Shown here piece after piece: positions 14,240 to 14,385 of a DNA stretch of 14,385 bases (its first letter is position 1; each line of letters starts with the position of its first letter). The DNA is from Nitrospirota bacterium (GTDB lineage: Bacteria; Nitrospirota; Nitrospiria; Nitrospirales; UBA8639): positions 1-14,385 of the forward strand of contig JAOUGQ010000056.1 in the NCBI GenBank assembly GCA_029865515.1, in the 5' to 3' direction. The notes beneath the pieces are model-generated. The model ran no database searches. It was not told where the DNA came from and was given only the letters and a program-made list of their open reading frames with translations. A program made the translations under genes and the position numbers.

Positions 14240-14385
14240 TTCTTTCACGCATTCTCGAACATAAAAAAGCTGAATTGCGCCGAAAGCAGAGCCGGGGCTA
14301 CCTGGCTGAATTGAAGGGGCGAATCCTTGATCGTATGCGGCCGCTGGGTTTCATTCAGGCGTTAGAGAGGGGTTCTCATCCGATT
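14236..14385 (+). CDS. trpC: Indole-3-glycerol-phosphate synthase (TrpC), N-terminal part (runs off right edge)
   Basis: Fifty codons are visible from an ATG that overlaps the trpD stop (ATGA at 14236-14239), a usual sign of translational coupling. The start MILSRILEHKKAELRRKQSR matches the N-terminal helix of IGPS proteins (I-L-x-x-I-x-x-x-K-x-x-E-x), and LGFIQALERG resembles the 'F-x-x-A-L' segment that precedes the first beta strand of the TIM barrel. The catalytic Lys and Glu residues lie beyond the window, so completeness cannot be judged. Its place right after trpD supports the call. Confidence 0.88.
   Translation, partial: MILSRILEHKKAELRRKQSRGYLAELKGRILDRMRPLGFIQALERGSHPI

Overview
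The window looks like an ordinary chromosomal stretch of a Gram-negative-type bacterium of about 50% GC. Outer-envelope lipoproteins (an RlpA-like protein with DPBB and SPOR domains, and a LysM lipoprotein), an NAD-dependent DNA ligase and a trpE-G-D-C cluster are all present. The gene mix and protein style remind me of Nitrospirota (Nitrospira-like), but this is an impression; no rRNA or other phylogenetic marker is present to prove it. I see no tRNA, rRNA, CRISPR array, transposase or phage gene.

Layout. Minus strand, 1-1153: the 5' part of mutS2, running off the left edge, and a small exported coiled-coil protein. Plus strand, 1312-4852: an unrecognised 408-aa protein, then rlpA 43 bp downstream, then a 252-bp AT-rich spacer with several inverted repeats, then a CNNM/CorC-type membrane protein with CBS domains. 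Minus strand, 10027-5038: a MoxR-type AAA+ ATPase, a 631-aa protein resembling the DUF5682 (ChaN/TraB-like) group, and ligA, whose start overlaps the 631-aa gene by 26 bp. Plus strand, 10236-14385: a LysM lipoprotein closed by a very strong intrinsic terminator, then at once trpE, trpG, trpD and the start of trpC, which runs off the right edge.

How the genes work together. trpE/trpG form anthranilate synthase, and trpD and trpC carry the product on to indole-3-glycerol phosphate; the four sit as one operon with short gaps and an ATGA overlap between trpD and trpC. The MoxR ATPase and the 631-aa protein are probably a functional pair: related families occur next to each other in bacterial MoxR gene clusters that often also carry VWA-domain proteins. 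No VWA gene lies here, and the pair appears to be co-transcribed with ligA. This is the least described system in the window.

Regulatory points. trpE has no good Shine-Dalgarno site at its likely ATG. Instead, a consensus ribosome binding site drives a five-codon reading frame (M-G-Y-F-R-stop) whose stop overlaps a TTG in the trpE frame, and a TTGACA-N17-TACCGT promoter-like pair would place the transcript start at the trpE ATG. mutS2 has a similar arrangement, with a promoter-like pair 8 nt before its ATG. These may point to leaderless transcripts. All such calls come from reading the sequence only; no searches were run.
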